Shown here: positions 50,185 to 59,905 of the stretch, piece by piece
How the letters are laid out: each line of letters begins with the position of its first letter
How positions within the stretch are numbered: position 1 is the stretch's first letter
NCBI GenBank assembly: GCA_900239685.1
Contig: OENT01000745.1
Location: forward strand, 16,184-80,183
Length of the DNA stretch: 64,000 nt
Reading direction: 5' to 3'
Source of the DNA: Rotaria macrura
Taxonomy: Eukaryota > Rotifera > Eurotatoria > Philodinida > Philodinidae
Notes under the pieces: model-generated
Told to the model about the DNA's origin: nothing
Databases searched by the model: none
Seen by the model: only the letters and a program-made list of their open reading frames with translations
Made by a program: the position numbers and the translations under genes

Positions 50185-52213
50185 ATGAGTTCTGAAACCG
50201 AAAAACTACTGCCATGTGAACATGAATCTGAAACATTCTACGAATTAGGATCAATGGTAAGTTTTTGATAAATGCCTGTTGAACTATAATATCCCAGTGT
50301 AAATGAGGCACAAAACGTCTTCCAATTTTCTACAGAAAAGTAATTCAAAAGTTTGAGTTTCCTTGTTTATAACCAACAGATGTACAGATTTTCAAACTAC
50401 CCAGGTGAATGAATCCAGTAACGGATCCGATGAAATCCTATGGGAATCCGGGTTGTGGAAACAATAATGGATCCGACGGGAGAAAACCTATTTTCTTATT
50501 TGTGTACGAATTACCGTTTAAACCCAATATTAGAGGCCTGTCTAATCATACGATAAAATCCAATCGGATTCCGATAGTAGGATTCGATAAAACCCAACAC
50601 TAGGGATCCGAATCAGGAATCACAACCAGAAATCCGATGGGATTTCATCGGATAAGAGAAACTCCGATAGAAACATGATCGGATCAGAGAGGCATCCGAT
50701 CGGATCCAACTGTCGGAATCATCCTCCTGGGTAGCATTCTGAAAAGGGAAAAGCGCAACCATTCAGCTGATCTTTTAATGAAATGTATCATGAATGGAGC
50801 AGCTGCCTGCAATCATACTGTACTGTATCTTTAGTGTAAAGAGTACTGTTGTAAACCAGCTGCCTGTTTTAAGTCAATTTCCTCCCGTTCAAAAGACTAC
50901 CTGCGGTCAGCATACAAAGTTCTGCTAGTGATTTTATGTTTACTTAATATATTGGTTGGCATTTTGGTTATTGTTTTTGACGACTTCACCTTCTTCAACA
51001 CTAAACATTGGGGGAATCACACATGGATACGCAAAGTGGTTCCTACGATTGCAGTAATCTTTCACTTTTTTGCCATACCAATCGTGACTTGGTATACAAG
51101 ATTGGAAAATTTCGAAAATATAATAAGTGCAAAATAGAGCGTTGTTGCCAGCAAAGACCTGCCACGGATCAGTACGTAGATAGTATTGAAAACGAAATAA
51201 CTTGCAACTGTAGTATATTTCGAAAAAGACATTTAACAATGATCTTTGATACTCAAAAAGGAAACATACAAGAAATGAAACTAATAGAAGGCAAACCAGC
51301 CAATCACGATAAGGAAGATCAGAGAAAAGAAGCAAGTCAAATGATAAAGAAGTATTGGAATTGGGGTCGTTGGCCTCTTGTATTGTTTCATTTACTCGCG
51401 CCGGGTTTTTATATCGGTGTGGCCGCTTCATCGTGTGCTCTATTCATTGAAGATGGGAGAAATACAAACGATCGTTGTAAGGATGAAAATTCAAATTGTA
51501 ACGTCTATTATAAGGGGTACTTTATAAGCTCAATGGTATACTATGGACTCAGTACTATTGGAACAGCTCCGACACTTTATTATTGTATTCAAACATTTCT
51601 TGATCATGCTTATCAATACGGAAATTTACGTTCAGAAGTTCAACACCAGAGTCTGGATATACAAAATGGCGCTATAGAAAAGTTTGCTGAAATGGTGAAT
51701 AATAGTTTCTTTCCGATCACAAGTCAGAATAGCAAGAAGTTGTCTCGAGCGAACGTCTTCTCTGCTTTCTTCATTGTTGACTCAATTATGTATGGAGTGA
51801 CCTATTTCCTTTACATTTTAATCGAAAAGAAAACGGGCAGTGTTCCTCGTCAAATAATTGTAGCCTTTCTAGGTGTATCTGGAGCTCTTTTATTGTTTTT
51901 TATGGTTGTCATGAACTTTCAAATTGACAAAACCAAAGATAAAATCCAATACTTACAGTCTTACCAATATCTGAGAAACCAAAATTCAGCAAACAAGCGT
52001 AAGCATGAAACACAACAACATTCTCATATGAATAGTTCGGTTCAAATCCAGAAAAGCGACGCAACAAGCTTACAAACAATTCTCCATTATTTAGATCCTT
52101 ATGCGCACATTTTTGGCTACGACCCCAAAATACTAACTTTGATCGTTTTTCTTGGAACACTTGCCACTCAAAAAGCTGTACCATTCATACTTAAAGAACA
52201 TGGAATACTTTAA
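50185..52213 (+). CDS. Multi-pass membrane protein of unknown function
   Basis: Three exons: 50185-50256, 50874-51091 and 51214-52213, total 1290 bp, 429 residues. Phases close (0 and 2), with donors CAATG|GTAAGT and GACTTG|GTATAC. The N-terminus is acidic (MSSETEKLLPCEHESETF). About six membrane helices follow: VLLVILCLLNILVGILVIVF, VVPTIAVIFHFFAIPIVT, LVLFHLLAPGFYIGVAASSC, YFISSMVYYGLSTIGTAPTL, ANVFSAFFIVDSIMYGVTYF and IVAFLGVSGALLLFFMVVMN. A cysteine-bearing loop (CKDENSNCNVYYKG) lies between helices three and four. The tail has a basic, Q/H-rich stretch (KRKHETQQHSHMN) and a last hydrophobic segment. I recognise no family. Intron 1 carries a 332 bp transposon. The second intron is the weaker call, because without it the frame breaks at 51135. 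Confidence 0.7.
50400..50731. mobile_element. 332 bp TA-flanked word-repeat element (GGATCCGAT type)
   Basis: It begins CCCAGGTGAATGAATCC and ends TCATCCTCCTGGG, with TA at 50398-50399 and 50732-50733. The inside consists of variants of GGATCCGAT, AATCCGATGGGATT and complements. Ends and target duplication match the element in the PPR gene, but the internal word is entirely different. It sits in intron 1 of the membrane protein gene. Confidence 0.85.
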
Positions 52214-52544
52214 AAAAAGAAAACTGACTTTGACAATCCTTGTATGGACCATAATATTTGATCGTAATCCAGATCGCACTAGTTTTTAAATAACCATTCT
52301 CTGTCAAATAGAAGACAGACCATGTTTATTTAAAAAAAACATTTTATAGAAACGAAAAAGAAATCCAAGTTCGCCACTATTAAGGAACGAAGTTGAAGGC
52401 GCATTGTATAACACAATATCTGTTTCTCTGTTATGCTTCTGGCAGTGTTTGTCGCGTTCTTTCGAGAGTGCAAGCGAATGAAGGCTGAAAAATAATCGAA
52501 TGTTCTAAAATAAGGGAACTTGGGTTTGGTTAAGTGTAAATGTG

Positions 52545-52575
52545 GGGTGTCGGTGTGGGTGTGCGGTGTGTGTTA
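52545..52575 (+). repeat. Interstitial G/T-rich, telomere-like tract
   Basis: A short tract with TGTGGGG, TGTCGG, TGTGGG and TGTGCGG in register, resembling degenerate TGTGGG, the telomere repeat reported for bdelloids. A second short GGGGTGTGGGTGTGCG lies at about 49247. It may be chance simple sequence. Confidence 0.35.
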
Positions 52576-52771
52576 GCAGCGTAGCCAAAAGAATGTTCAA
52601 AAGGAATGCTCAACCATGGGGCCAAACTATTGTAGTGAGGCTATACTCATTTTCCATAGAGTTTACTTTTTCCTATGTGGCATTGAGTCCTTTGCAGGAG
52701 GGGGTCGGTCTCATCTAGCCCTACTCTGGATAAACCACTAGTTTGAATATGGGGGTCGGTTATGGGCTTTA

Positions 52772-53038
52772 CACTCTAAAAAAATAGGTTTTTTACGGAA
52801 CTAAAAATGTTTTTTCCCGTGGGCACACAGAAAGAAAGTTTTTCAGCTCAGTATAGAACTTTAAAAGGCTTCGTTTGTAAGCTGCAAAACCTTATCAAGA
52901 TTTACAAAACCTGAAAGGTTTTGCCGCTTTCAAACGAAACCCTTTAAAGTTCTATACTGAACCCAAAAACGTTCTTCCGGTGTGCCCACGAGAAGAACCT
53001 ATTTTAGTTCCGTAAAAAAACGTATTTCTTTTAGAGTG
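52772..53038. mobile_element. 267 bp TA-flanked MITE (CACTCTAAAA ends), copy 1
   Basis: Inverted ends CACTCTAAAAAAATAGG and the complement of CGTATTTCTTTTAGAGTG, with TA at 52770-52771 and 53039-53040. Most of the element is one imperfect palindrome: ACGGAACTAAAA, GAACTTTAAAAGG and CGTTTG return in order on the other arm. It encodes no protein and is related by its ends to 57870-58238. Confidence 0.85.
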
Positions 53039-53069
53039 TAGCATTTGTTTTAATTAAAAGAGAAGATCT

Positions 53070-53520
53070 ATGTCTAAAAATGCATAGTGTTTCTTCAGTA
53101 ATTCGATTTTGTTCTGATGTCCGAGACAATTCCCCACAATATCTCGGAATTTATCGTGTTTTGACATCGGTGTTATCCACTTATCTCGACAAGGATATCG
53201 ATTTTCGAAATAAACGATATGTACATTTTAAGAGAAAGTTCTTTTCTCGTATTGACAGAACCATCACATGCTACCTCTTCTAGAATCTGAGAAATCAGTA
53301 CCAAGAACTCCAATAAAAAAGTGATTTTGAGACAATTAATAAGCAAGTTTGTGAGACGTGTAAATGGGTGTGAATGTGACAAAAATAGTCGATGTCATAT
53401 GTATTTGGAATCCGTGTAAAATTCTTGTTTTTACTCACATAATTGATGAAAATATAAAACAATTTATAATTTCACTATGACTATTATGACACTCGTATCG
53501 TGCAATTTTCTCGTGTGTAC
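53070..53520. repeat. Diverged dispersed repeat, copy B
   Basis: Alignable by eye to 47330-47800 (TCGATTTTGTTC, CCGAGACA, GTGATTTTGAGACA, GCAAGTTTGTGAGACG, TTTCACTATGACT). The spacing between the blocks is conserved although many bases differ, which points to an old transposon copy or duplication. Confidence 0.55.
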
Positions 53521-53879
53521 AGAACTCCAAGCCGAAACGACATCACACTGAAAGGTGTTACAGGACCTTCCAGTATATTGATCCACTCATTTGGATCAAA
53601 AGTAACAACATTATGAAAACCATTCTATGCATTACTCACACTGAGCAATGCACTTCCCATAAAGGACACCACATCGGAAAGCGCTCGGGCGAGTTTTCCC
53701 ATCATAATCCACTCAGTTCCAATGAATAATAATTATTATTGATTACTTACCAACCATAATGTTTATGAAAGTGTCATCGAAAACTCGGAAAAATGAAAAA
53801 AAATAATAATAAAATCTTTCAGTAGTCACAGCCTTTGACAACACACTTCCACATGTACGGCCCTTCCCATACGAAAACT

Positions 53880-54260
53880 GATATTCAATTCGGATTTCCA
53901 CATCTGAATAATCTATTCCAACCTCCTATCAGAATTGGGATTTAACTTGAGCTAAACCCTATACATGTGAAAACGTCAAATTCCCTTGACTGTTATTCTG
54001 ACCAACGAAACCTCCCCCATCAAAAATGATAATCGATTCGGATTCACAGCCATCAATAACCTATTGCAGACTGTCATCCAAATTTTGATCCGGGTTGAAA
54101 CAGAAAAGCTAATTTTGCAGCCACCGAATTTTAATAAGTCAGGTTTCTGACCAATAAGAGCTCTCCCGCCAAAAATGATAAAGGATTCGGATTCACAGCC
54201 ATCGATAACCTACTGCAGACAGAGATCAGAATTTCGAAAGGTGCTGAATTAAGAAAGCTA
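53880..54260. repeat. Degenerate tandem repeat, period about 155 bp
   Basis: The core GATTCGGATTCACAGCC followed by ATC(A/G)ATAACCTA appears at about 54034 and 54187, and a weaker form (AATTCGGATTTCCACATC) at about 53896. Each is followed by CAGA/CTATCAGAATT-like sequence. It is non-coding. It stops just left of the element at 54360. Confidence 0.55.
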
Positions 54261-54359
54261 GGTTAGCAGGATGAGAAGCCCCGGTCAGATCTATCGAAAG
54301 CGATGGGATTCTGTTGTCGGTATTGTTCAAATTGTGAATGTCTCCCACACAATCTGATA

Positions 54360-54598
54360 GCTCGGGTCCGATGTGGTTAGTTTATATTAGGCGTCGGTTC
54401 GAAGAATGACTTGAAGGAGCCAACTGGATTCCGACTGTCGAATCTTGTCGGATCTGTTTTTCGGAAGTTATCGGAACGCGGTAATCGGATTTTATGGGAA
54501 GTTGTAGGATCTGATCTGATCCGATCGGATTCAATCGTCGGAATAGGTCGGATAGAGGAAGTGTCCGACAGAATCCGATTGCTCACTTTCGACCTGGG
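54360..54598. mobile_element. Word-repeat element (GGATCCGAT type), second copy
   Basis: 239 bp between TA at 54358-54359 and TA at 54599-54600. The right end CTTTCGACCTGGG matches the family, while the left end GCTCGGGTCCGATG is diverged. The interior word is GGATC(T/C)GAT and complements, as at 50400-50731. It lies beyond the 3' end of the retrotransposon reading frame. Confidence 0.7.
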
Positions 54599-54689
54599 TA
54601 TACCTTCAATTTCACGCTTTTCCTTTACAAGAGCTGGATTGAGGTAATACTCTTGTAAATACAACTAATATAATTTTTGTTCAAGAATA

Positions 54690-56553
54690 TCAGCAATGAC
54701 CGAGGGATAACTTCGTATTATTGTAGCTAATAATTTCGTGAAGTGCATCTGTGTGAGTAGAGCAATTGTTTTTTACATAGGCAAGTTGATTATTTCATCA
54801 TTAGTACCATCATACCATCTATGAATAGTGTGAAAAATCTGTCGATTTAGTGCTCCTATTTGTGTGTTTGTATTTGATAAAATTGGATCAATATTTAGTA
54901 TAGATTGATAATATGGACGAATATACGCATGATACAATCTATACGAAATTTCTGTGGATAACATTCGACTAAATAATAAACGTTTGAACACATTGATGTT
55001 TTTCTGAATTTTTGACTTCATGTGTTGAAGGTGAAAGTTAAATGATAGCCTTGCATCGAGTGTAGTTCCTAGATACTTAAATTTAGGAAACTGTTCAATG
55101 ATGTGATTTCCACAATAGATGATAGGAGTAGTTGGTGAAACTTGTTGTTGGAATAACGTCCAAAAGGTTTTTTTAATTTAATGGTTGTTTCCAGGTAATT
55201 GACTAACAATATAGATCTTTAATTACATTAGTAATTTGCTGAGAAAAATATGGAGTAAGAACGTTTGAGGACCACGTAGCTGAAGGTGAAAAAACGATTG
55301 ATAAGTTATCAGAAAATAAGTGTTTACAGTGAAGATTTGATACTGCGTTTAGCAAATCATGATAAAAAACAATGAACTGCACTGAACCCTCACATGAGCC
55401 TTGCGGTACCCCTTTCTATAATGAGAAGCAGTTGGGCTTTCTTCCTTTTATTTCAATAAAAGCTGTTCGACCATTCAAGTAATTTCTTAGCAATGTGATG
55501 ATATAAAGAGGACAGTTCATTCATTTATAAGTTTGAGCCATAATCATTTGTACCAGAGCTGGTTGAAAACACTTTTAAAGTCGATAAAGAGAGCAACTGT
55601 AGCATTATTAAGGGCTAATCCTTGTCCCATTTGATTAGCAATTGACACTATTCTGGTTGACATGTTGTGCCCTTGACGGAAATCTGTTTGTTCTTCTGGC
55701 AGGATACCAGCATCTGTAATCCATTGATGAAAAACCTTAAGAAATACCTTCTCATACAATTTCGAAAAGGATGGAAGTAATGATATAGGACAAGTATCTT
55801 TTATGTCCACGAATGAAGATTTAGTTTTTGACAACAATATCATTTTCGCTGTTAGCCAGTGTTGCGGAAAACATGCATGTTGTGCCATGAAATTAAAAGA
55901 AGAAGTTATAAATATGAGATGGGATGCAGGTAGAAGTTTTATAATTTTGTTTGAAATACAGTCCAGTCCTGTAGAATTTTTGTTTCTTAAGAATGAGATG
56001 GATTTTTTAAGTCGAGGAATTTAATATAAAAGCTATCTAAATTTGCATTTTGTATTTCCTTGACTAATTCTTGATCAACAACCTTGGCTTCGGCTTCCGT
56101 ATTGGACTGTTTGTTCTTATGTTCAGAGAATTGTTCCATGTAAAAATGTTGAGCTAAATCACACATCTTTATAGAAGAGGTGATGATCTCGTTATTTTGA
56201 ATAAAACCTTCGATTGATGGGGAATTTGAAGAGAAATGACGGCGAGATCTTTTCCAGAATTTTTTTACGTCACAAGAGCTGATAGTTTTACAATATTCGC
56301 TGCACATTCTTCTTATGTACATGAACATTTCTTTTTTAATTTGTTTTGAATATAGCTTTAGTTGTAAAATATACAGGGGATGCTTTGTCTTTTTTACTAA
56401 ATATAAACATTGACGTTTTTGTTGTATCAGATCAATAATTTGAGGTGGTATCGAGGGTTTATATGTGTTAAAATATGACACATAAGTTAATCGAGCAGCA
56501 GATAATGATAAAAAACGTTCATAAAGACAAATAAAATCCATTTTATCGGTCAT
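54690..56553 (-). pseudogene. Non-LTR reverse transcriptase remnant
   Basis: Recognisable RT blocks in order on minus: a long helical lead-in (55987-56553), then after a frame change NSTGLDCISNKIIKLLP, CPISLLPSFSKLYEKVFL, RQGHNMSTRIVSIANQMGQG and ATVALFIDFKSVFNQLW (55544-55910). Next come GVPQGSCEG with FSDNLSIVFSP (about 55280-55410), KYLGTTLDARLSFNFHLQHM (about 55010-55080) and the thumb LYHAYIRPYYQSILNIDPIL (54773-55021). The catalytic box is normally FADD/YADD, and here it reads FSDN, so the second aspartate is lost. At least two frameshifts (near 55985 and 55540-55440) separate the blocks. Confidence 0.88.
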
Positions 56554-56804
56554 ACACTCGTATAAATTGTCCTAATATGATGAAGTAAATGTCATAAATA
56601 ATTCAAATAAGGACCAATTGGTACGTTTGATTGGAAAGAAACGATCTTTTGATGAAACTACTTGGGAAGAAAACCATAGCACAGGATAGTGATCACTTAC
56701 AATAGTCGGAAAAACAGAGAAAGAAACATAACAGATACCTGTAGGTGCTAATATGAGATCAATCACCGCTTCAGATCTTGTTAAAGTAGGAACAAATTTG
56801 TTAA

Positions 56805-57687
56805 GGCCCCCCCCTCCAAAAAAAGTCAATTTTCGGGAAAATTCCGAAACTGAGATAGATGCACCAGAAGATAGCCCGTTCTTCGCTCTTTCAGAATTGA
56901 TATAGGTTTTTAGCCCACTTCTCTTTTTTTGTAAGTCTTCTCACAAAAACTGTATTTTTTTCAAAAATTTCGAAATTCGGATAAATGCATCAAAACTTAG
57001 CGCGTTTTTCGCTCTTTCAGAATTATTATAGGTTTTTACCCAAAACCTCTATTTTGCAGTAAACTTTGAGGATTTCTGGAAGCCCTCCTCAAAAAAACTG
57101 AATTTTCCTCAAAAATTCTGAAATATCGAAAAAATTGGTCGAAAAATTGGTCGAAAAAATCTTTTTCGTTTTTTCTCAGTTTGCACTTTCAAAATAGCGC
57201 ATCCCAAATTTCTCAGTCCAGGTCCATAGGATGTATTAAATTTTTTTTTTGTTTGAAAGAGCATGTCAAGATGCAGGGCACTGCAGAGCCCTTTTTTTCA
57301 AAAACTGTTCTTTATGACTATATAAAAAAGGAACTCTATTCCAACCCCCCCTTTTTTTCGCGATTTTTGAAGTCATTGAAATTGTGATTTCTGTTTTCTG
57401 CTAAAAAAGTAAGAATTTAAAAAAAAGGACTCTGCAGTGCCCTCCATGTGCACATGCTCTTTCTAACAAAAAAAAATTAAAGATATATCATGAACCTGGA
57501 CCGAGAAATTTGGGTTGTTAAATTCGCTATTTTTGACCCTTGTCAGGTCCGTATCTCAGCCAAAAATCATGATAGAAGGTTGAAAATTTAACCATAACCT
57601 TTTCATACCAAGCCTAACATATCCTGTAAGTTTTACACAAATCGAACGTTCCTGGGCCAAGATCGATTTTTGAGGGGGGGGGGGGCC
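56805..57687. mobile_element. 883 bp TTAA-flanked element with internal hairpin
   Basis: Bounded by TTAA at 56801-56804 and 57688-57691. The ends are inverted GGCCCCCCCC(TCC)AAAAA and TTTTTGAGGGGGG...GGCC. Inside, 57181-57300 and 57400-57530 form a long inverted repeat: AAATTTCTCAGTCCAGGTCC returns as GGACCGAGAAATTT, and GGGCACTGCAGAG returns as CTCTGCAGTGCCC. It encodes no protein. TTAA targeting with clean insertion points to a piggyBac-mobilised non-autonomous element. The C/G-run ends (8 C on the left, 13 G on the right) are unusual. Confidence 0.88.
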
Positions 57688-57869
57688 TTAATCACTTCCA
57701 AATAATTTTCATTTAACCATTCAAATAATACGCGCCCTTTTTGATTATCTGTTGTGTTGGACCATGAGGAATGTTTTGCATTAAAATCTCAAAGTAGAAT
57801 GGTATTAGAATTTCGACGTAAGATATCATTTAATACATTAAGTGGCAAACGTTCATTTGGCGGGGAATA

Positions 57870-58238
57870 TACTCTTAAAAAAATAAGTACTTTCTTGAAC
57901 CCCCTAAAAAGGTTCGCTAGATTTAAAATTGCATCCAAATGAACCGAAATGCTTAAAAAACGATTGTTCATTTCTGCGAAACCTCTAAAGGTTCTTCCTG
58001 TGTGCCCGAGGGCCTAACCCTCTCCTACGAAGCCTTTTTTAAGTTTCGTTGAGCGAAAAAAGGTTTCGAAAGAAAATGCGAAACCTTTAGAGTTTCGTAG
58101 AAACAAAACTGCGAAACCACTGAGGGAAAGAAGAAACTCTAAAGGTTGCGCATTTTCTTTCGAAACCTTTTCCCGCTCAACGAAACTTCTACCGAACCTT
58201 TTTAGGGGGTTCAGAAAATTACTTATTTTTTTAGAGTG
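57870..58238. mobile_element. 369 bp TA-flanked MITE (CACTCTAAAA ends), copy 2
   Basis: Ends TACTCTTAAAAAAATAAGTA and the complement CACTCTAAAAAAATAAGTAA, with TA at 57868-57869 and 58239-58240. The interior is a nearly perfect long palindrome (CGAAACCTTTAGAGTTTCG, AAGAAAATGCG...CGCATTTTCTTT). Excision in silico restores the endonuclease frame at WYSPP. It has the same family ends as 52772-53038 but a mostly different interior. Confidence 0.88.
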
Positions 58239-58532
58239 TACCATATTACTAATTGACAGTTATTAGATGAGTCACCTATGTCAAGTACCAGCATATTTAG
58301 ATCATTTTGATATTTAATCATTCTTTGTGCTGGAATGGAACGATGAGTGGCAATCAGAACTGCACCAAACGCGTTTTTACCATCTAGGTAGAACACTTGA
58401 AAATTCTTTAAGTGCTTTGAGAAATATTTTAAGGTTGCGTTATCATGTCTTGTACAGTGTAACACAATGACTGATACATGCAGTGAATTTAGTAATTGAA
58501 ATAGCTCATACAAATAGAATTTAAGACTACCT

Positions 58533-58664
58533 CAGGTCTAACAGAACGATCCGTAAACGGTCGTATACGATGAAAATATGGCCCGTTATGGCGTCGTATT
58601 GTCCCATTTTAACATGATCAGTGATACGGCCGTATGTTCTATAGAATACGATAGTATTACGCTG
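58533..58664. mobile_element. Truncated word-repeat element (ACGGTCGTATACG type)
   Basis: 132 bp almost identical to the left half of 49302-49598 (shared AACAGAACGATCCGTAAACG and on through TATAGAATACGATAGTATTAC). Homology stops abruptly at about 58664, where an unrelated GGATTCCC-word repeat begins. It truncates the 5' end of the retrotransposon. Confidence 0.75.
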
Positions 58665-58862
58665 CAAGGGGAAAAGGCGGATTCCGGATTCCCAGGAGTC
58701 TCATATTCGCTTGGGATTCTCAGGATTTTCGTATTCCCATGGGATTCCCAGGATTTTATGGGATTCCCAAGCTTCCCTGGTTTCCTCGATTCCCAGAATC
58801 CTACGGGAATCCGATGAGAATCGTGGAATCCCATGGAACCTTGGAATTTTTGTAATAACAAA
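58665..58862. repeat. Word-repeat block (GGGATTCCCA type)
   Basis: About 200 bp made of variants of GGGATTCCCAGGATT and complements (TGGGATTCTCAGGATTTTCG, ATGGGATTCCCAGGATTTTA). No clean flanks were identified. It abuts the truncated element on its left, so one composite element or an insertion into another is possible. Confidence 0.6.
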
Positions 58863-59345
58863 TAACACTCCCCAAATTCATATTTAATCTCTGTGATCCT
58901 CAATCTAGCCCTGAAAATCTCATAGAACTCAGTGTGAAGGCTTCACTACTTTATCAAATGGCTAGAAAAGCTGTATTAAACATTGAGGAGAATCATTTCC
59001 TAGACGAACTTTTTCTTTTATATGCCTGACCTTTTCAGTCATCAAGATTCGCCAATAGCGCATCACTTTCTTGTTCAAGAACCTCAAGAAAGTCATGCGT
59101 ATGGGAGAAACAATATCATCAATATTGCGATTAAAAGCACTAGATGTAATTTCTCAAGTCAAAATTACAGCCAGGTCAAAAATATTCGATCTGAAAAGCG
59201 ATCGACGCCAAAAACTACGCTTTTTTGTATAGAATTGTTTTTCTTATGTGCAGTCTTCAAGATTTATCTAGATTGCATGACGTTCTTGCTTCGAATGCTC
59301 ATGTATTTCTTGCGCATACCCCAGGATTAGTGTACTGCACAGGAG

Positions 59346-59905
59346 TCCGAAACCCGATTCTAACTCCGACTCCGTCGGAGTCGGACTTGGAATCGGAATC
59401 GTGAAAAAATATTTTGCGGAGTCGGAGTCGGAATGAAAAATGGCACCTGACTCCGAAATTCGATTTCTAGTGTGACGAAGCTGAAGTAGTAGCAGATATA
59501 ATAAATTGTTTGTGAGTTAACGTTTGAGCTATATTGCAAAAGAAATCACATCATCTGACTTTCACTTAGATAAAAGTTTATTCATGAGTATATTGTATAA
59601 TAAACAAAGATATGCTAATTTAACTTTGTACTTATATATCCTGTCAGAATATCAAACATTTCATATGAATTAGATATCGCTAAGCTGCGAAAAAAAGTCG
59701 GGTTTATTCGGAGTCGGAATCGGATTCCGAAAAAATTTCCAGTCGGAGTTGGAATCGGAATCGAAAAATTTGTTTTTACGGAGTCGGAGTTGGAAGCGGA
59801 ATCGAAAAATTTGTTTTTACGGAGTCGGAGTTGGAAGCGGAATCGAAAAATTTTTTTTTTCGGAATCGGGTCGGGTTTAGGAATCAAAAAGTTCGACTCC
59901 GCTGA
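59346..59905. repeat. Word-repeat block (GGAGTCGGA type) with 41 bp tandem units
   Basis: The two outer parts (59346-59470 and 59690-59905) consist of CGGAGTCGGAGTCGGAA and complements, separated by about 220 bp of ordinary AT-rich sequence. On the right a unit of about 41 bp (CGGAGTCGGAGTTGGAAGCG followed by GAATCGAAAAATTTGTTTTTA) repeats two to three times between 59745 and 59860. The right edge is followed by CTCTACCCAGG. It resembles the other word-repeat elements in style, but terminal repeats are not clear. Confidence 0.6.

Larger units (their letters stand above)
54690..58528 (-). mobile_element. Decayed non-LTR retrotransposon with two nested insertions
   Basis: Minus-strand remains of a LINE-type element: an APE-type endonuclease followed by a reverse transcriptase. 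Without the two inserts (883 + 369 bp plus target duplications) it is about 2.6 kb of element sequence. The 5' end is truncated in the first endonuclease motif by the element at 58533, and the RT reading frame ends with TGA at 54690. No poly-A or tail repeat is clear downstream. It has multiple frame changes and stops and altered catalytic residues, so it cannot be active. Confidence 0.9.
56572..58528 (-). pseudogene. Non-LTR APE-type endonuclease remnant, split by two transposons
   Basis: The pieces, read on minus, are 58241-58528 (SVIVLHCTRHD, AFGAVLIATHRSIP), 57692-57869 (WYSPPNERLPL, DFNAKHSSWS) and 56572-56804 (EVINKFVPTLTRSEAVIDLI, SDHYPVLW). These are the ET, GGxxI, DFNA and SDH motifs of the exonuclease/endonuclease/phosphatase fold that nicks target DNA. 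The DFNA motif is preceded by TGA where GGD is expected, and ETR is altered to CTR. Removing 57870-58238 plus one TA, and 56805-57687 plus one TTAA, joins the three pieces in frame exactly. Confidence 0.9.

Noticed and set aside
51008..51213. N-terminal part of the frame that starts at 51008
   Set aside because: It is the wrong frame of exon 2 of the membrane protein gene. The hydrophobic helices are in the other frame up to 51091, and splicing to 51214 joins both.
54377..54664. Opposed ~80-95 residue frames on both strands
   Set aside because: They overlap the GGATCCGAT-word element, whose self-complementary composition gives open frames on both strands.
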